Assembly (NCBI GenBank): GCA_024404015.1
Contig: JAKSQQ010000010.1
Coordinates: 1 to 33,153, forward strand
Length of the DNA: 33,153 nt
Direction: 5' to 3'
Source: Clostridia bacterium
Lineage (GTDB): Bacteria > Bacillota > Clostridia > Oscillospirales > Acutalibacteraceae
In this document: piece by piece, positions 32,016-33,153 of the stretch
Numbering within the stretch: position 1 is the first letter of the stretch
Layout of the letters: each line of letters begins with the position of its first letter
Made by a program: the position numbers and the translations under genes
The notes under the pieces: generated by a model
What the model saw: the letters and a program-made list of their open reading frames with translations, nothing else
Database searches by the model: none
What the model was told of the DNA's origin: nothing

Positions 32016-33083
32016 TTAAATCGTTCGGCTGTACTCACCGCAGATTGCACCCGTTTCGTCCTTTGAAACAAAGGTTATCCTGTCGTCCGAGAAGGTCATC
32101 ATGGTGGCAATAAAGCCGTCACCGTTCTTTCCGCCGGTCACGTGCTGTGAGAAGGACGTTTTGCCTTCAGAAAAGCGAAGGTCAAGGCGGTGCAGATGTC
32201 CGAATATGGCATCATCTATTTCCAGTCTTTCAAGTTCGGGAGTCCAGTCGTTGCCGTATTCATCCCAGATGGCGGTATTGTGGGTTATGCACAGTCTGTA
32301 TTTCGTTATTTCCGTTGTATCGGGAGAGAGATTTTTCAGCCATTGTGTTTCAGTATTTATGTATGTGGAGAAGTCTACAAGTCCGCTGTATTCTGCGTGG
32401 TCATCGGGCTTATCCTCTCCGCAGTCAAGTACCACCGCCCAAACGGGTCCGTAATTGAAGGTATAGTAAAGATTGCCGGTTGAGGTCTTGAAATAAGCGA
32501 CAAATTCGCTTGCGTATGCACCTCTGGGCTCATGATTTCCTCTTGCGTAAACAACGGGAATTTCTCCCTTTGAAAGCTCTCTTGATATGTCAAGTATCTG
32601 AAGAAACTGCTCCTTTGTCATCATGTGATCGGCAATATCTCCGTTGAGTATGATTATGTCCGGCTTTTCTTCAAATGAGGCAACCGCTTTGTGCATTGCT
32701 TCCGTTATTCCGTGAATATCGGAAAGAATAAGTGCATTTACGGCTTCCTGATTGTTATATCCCTTGAAATTTATCGGCTCGGAGGTTATGGTCTTTCCTT
32801 TTACGGAACTGTATGCACCCTTGAAGGGAATAAGCTGAGAGGACACCGTGTAGGTATTATTATCAAGATGTTTCTTGGGTACACGCACGGAATGAATTTT
32901 ATCGTTAAATCTGATATTACCGCCCACGTGGTCCGTTGCGGTGTATTCCGTCCCGTTATAGGTGTAGGTGACCTTTCCCGTACCGCACTTGGTGGTTGTC
33001 CACATTACGGTGTACATATCGTCACCTGTTTCAAAAACAATCGGCTGTGTTTCAAAATTGAAAACAAGGGTGTCCAGAGGCAT
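32016..33083 (-). CDS. Metallophosphoesterase with an N-terminal fibronectin-like domain (purple acid phosphatase-like); true 5' end uncertain
   Basis: Predicted exported phosphoesterase. From ATG 33083 it has 355 residues: a beta-sandwich N-terminal domain (about 10-105, with YTVMWTTTKCGTGKVTYTY) as in purple acid phosphatases, then the calcineurin fold. Its motifs are SDIHG (D122, H124), NGD (D149), GNHE (N183, H184), THN and GHLHR. ATG 33083 has only a weak AAGG. The frame stays open upstream through AFQVLQGIFG until a TAA at 33120-33122, while the next frame encodes LRLILSTLLKLLL. Adding one base to the A run at 33109-33111 would join both into a signal anchor. So the true start probably lies beyond the window and the gene shown is 5'-incomplete. 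GH16 follows 40 nt downstream. Confidence 0.85.
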   Translation of the reverse strand: MPLDTLVFNFETQPIVFETGDDMYTVMWTTTKCGTGKVTYTYNGTEYTATDHVGGNIRFNDKIHSVRVPKKHLDNNTYTVSSQLIPFKGAYSSVKGKTITSEPINFKGYNNQEAVNALILSDIHGITEAMHKAVASFEEKPDIIILNGDIADHMMTKEQFLQILDISRELSKGEIPVVYARGNHEPRGAYASEFVAYFKTSTGNLYYTFNYGPVWAVVLDCGEDKPDDHAEYSGLVDFSTYINTETQWLKNLSPDTTEITKYRLCITHNTAIWDEYGNDWTPELERLEIDDAIFGHLHRLDLRFSEGKTSFSQHVTGGKNGDGFIATMMTFSDDRITFVSKDETGAICGEYSRTI

Positions 33084-33153
33084 ACCGAATATGCCTTGAA
33101 GTACCTGGAAAGCAATAATTTAAGCAAGGTCGATAAAATTAAACGTAGTATTC

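Overview
The window looks like chromosome of an anaerobic, low-to-moderate GC Firmicute of the class Clostridia, probably a gut Oscillospiraceae/Ruminococcaceae-type organism. The evidence is a one-chain pyruvate:ferredoxin oxidoreductase, a threonine T-box leader, RNase Y next to YmdB, the CtsR/McsA/McsB stress module with CtsR boxes, many sigma-A type promoters with 17-bp spacers, strong GGAGG ribosome sites and short intrinsic terminators. The family placement is inference. Nothing looks like a prophage, insertion sequence, CRISPR array or plasmid.

Layout. 1-2303 (minus): a YfhO-type membrane protein that runs off the left edge, preceded by a small frameshifted membrane gene. 2438-4138 (minus): a lone PilB/GspE-type ATPase. 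4354-6801 (plus): a GPH/MFS-like transporter with a long cytoplasmic tail, convergent with an exported metallophosphoesterase (6851-7834, minus). Upstream of that phosphoesterase lies a decayed sulfatase, of which only the two ends remain. 8202-11192 (plus): tyrS, a Cof-type HAD phosphatase and an alpha/beta hydrolase. 11255-14310 (plus): a GxGYxYP-type putative glycosidase and an MFS transporter. 14368-17587 (minus): a TtcA-like PP-loop protein, ymdB and rny. 17762-19964: T-box leader and thrS. 20093-23641: PFOR. 23753-27626 (minus): rarA, a secreted phosphoesterase, a DUF1292 protein, a likely 6S RNA and an unrecognised protein with a TTG start. 27813-30997 (plus): CtsR boxes, ctsR, mcsA, mcsB and a membrane phosphoesterase where clpC would be expected. 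31049-33083 (minus): a GH16 glucanase downstream of another phosphoesterase.

How it fits together. Housekeeping genes (tyrS, thrS, rny/ymdB, rarA, 6S RNA, ctsR-mcsAB, PFOR) alternate with envelope and carbohydrate genes (GH16, GxGYxYP protein, two sugar-type transporters, YfhO, several membrane-anchored phosphoesterases). Five calcineurin-fold phosphoesterases lie within 33 kb, each in a different transcription unit. The most informative non-coding parts are the T-box with two mutually exclusive hairpins, the 6S RNA, the triple CtsR operator preceded by 10-bp-phased A-tracts, and a thrS terminator that contains the -35 element of the PFOR promoter. Two genes show single-base frameshifts in A/T runs that could be sequencing errors; the sulfatase remnant cannot be explained that way.
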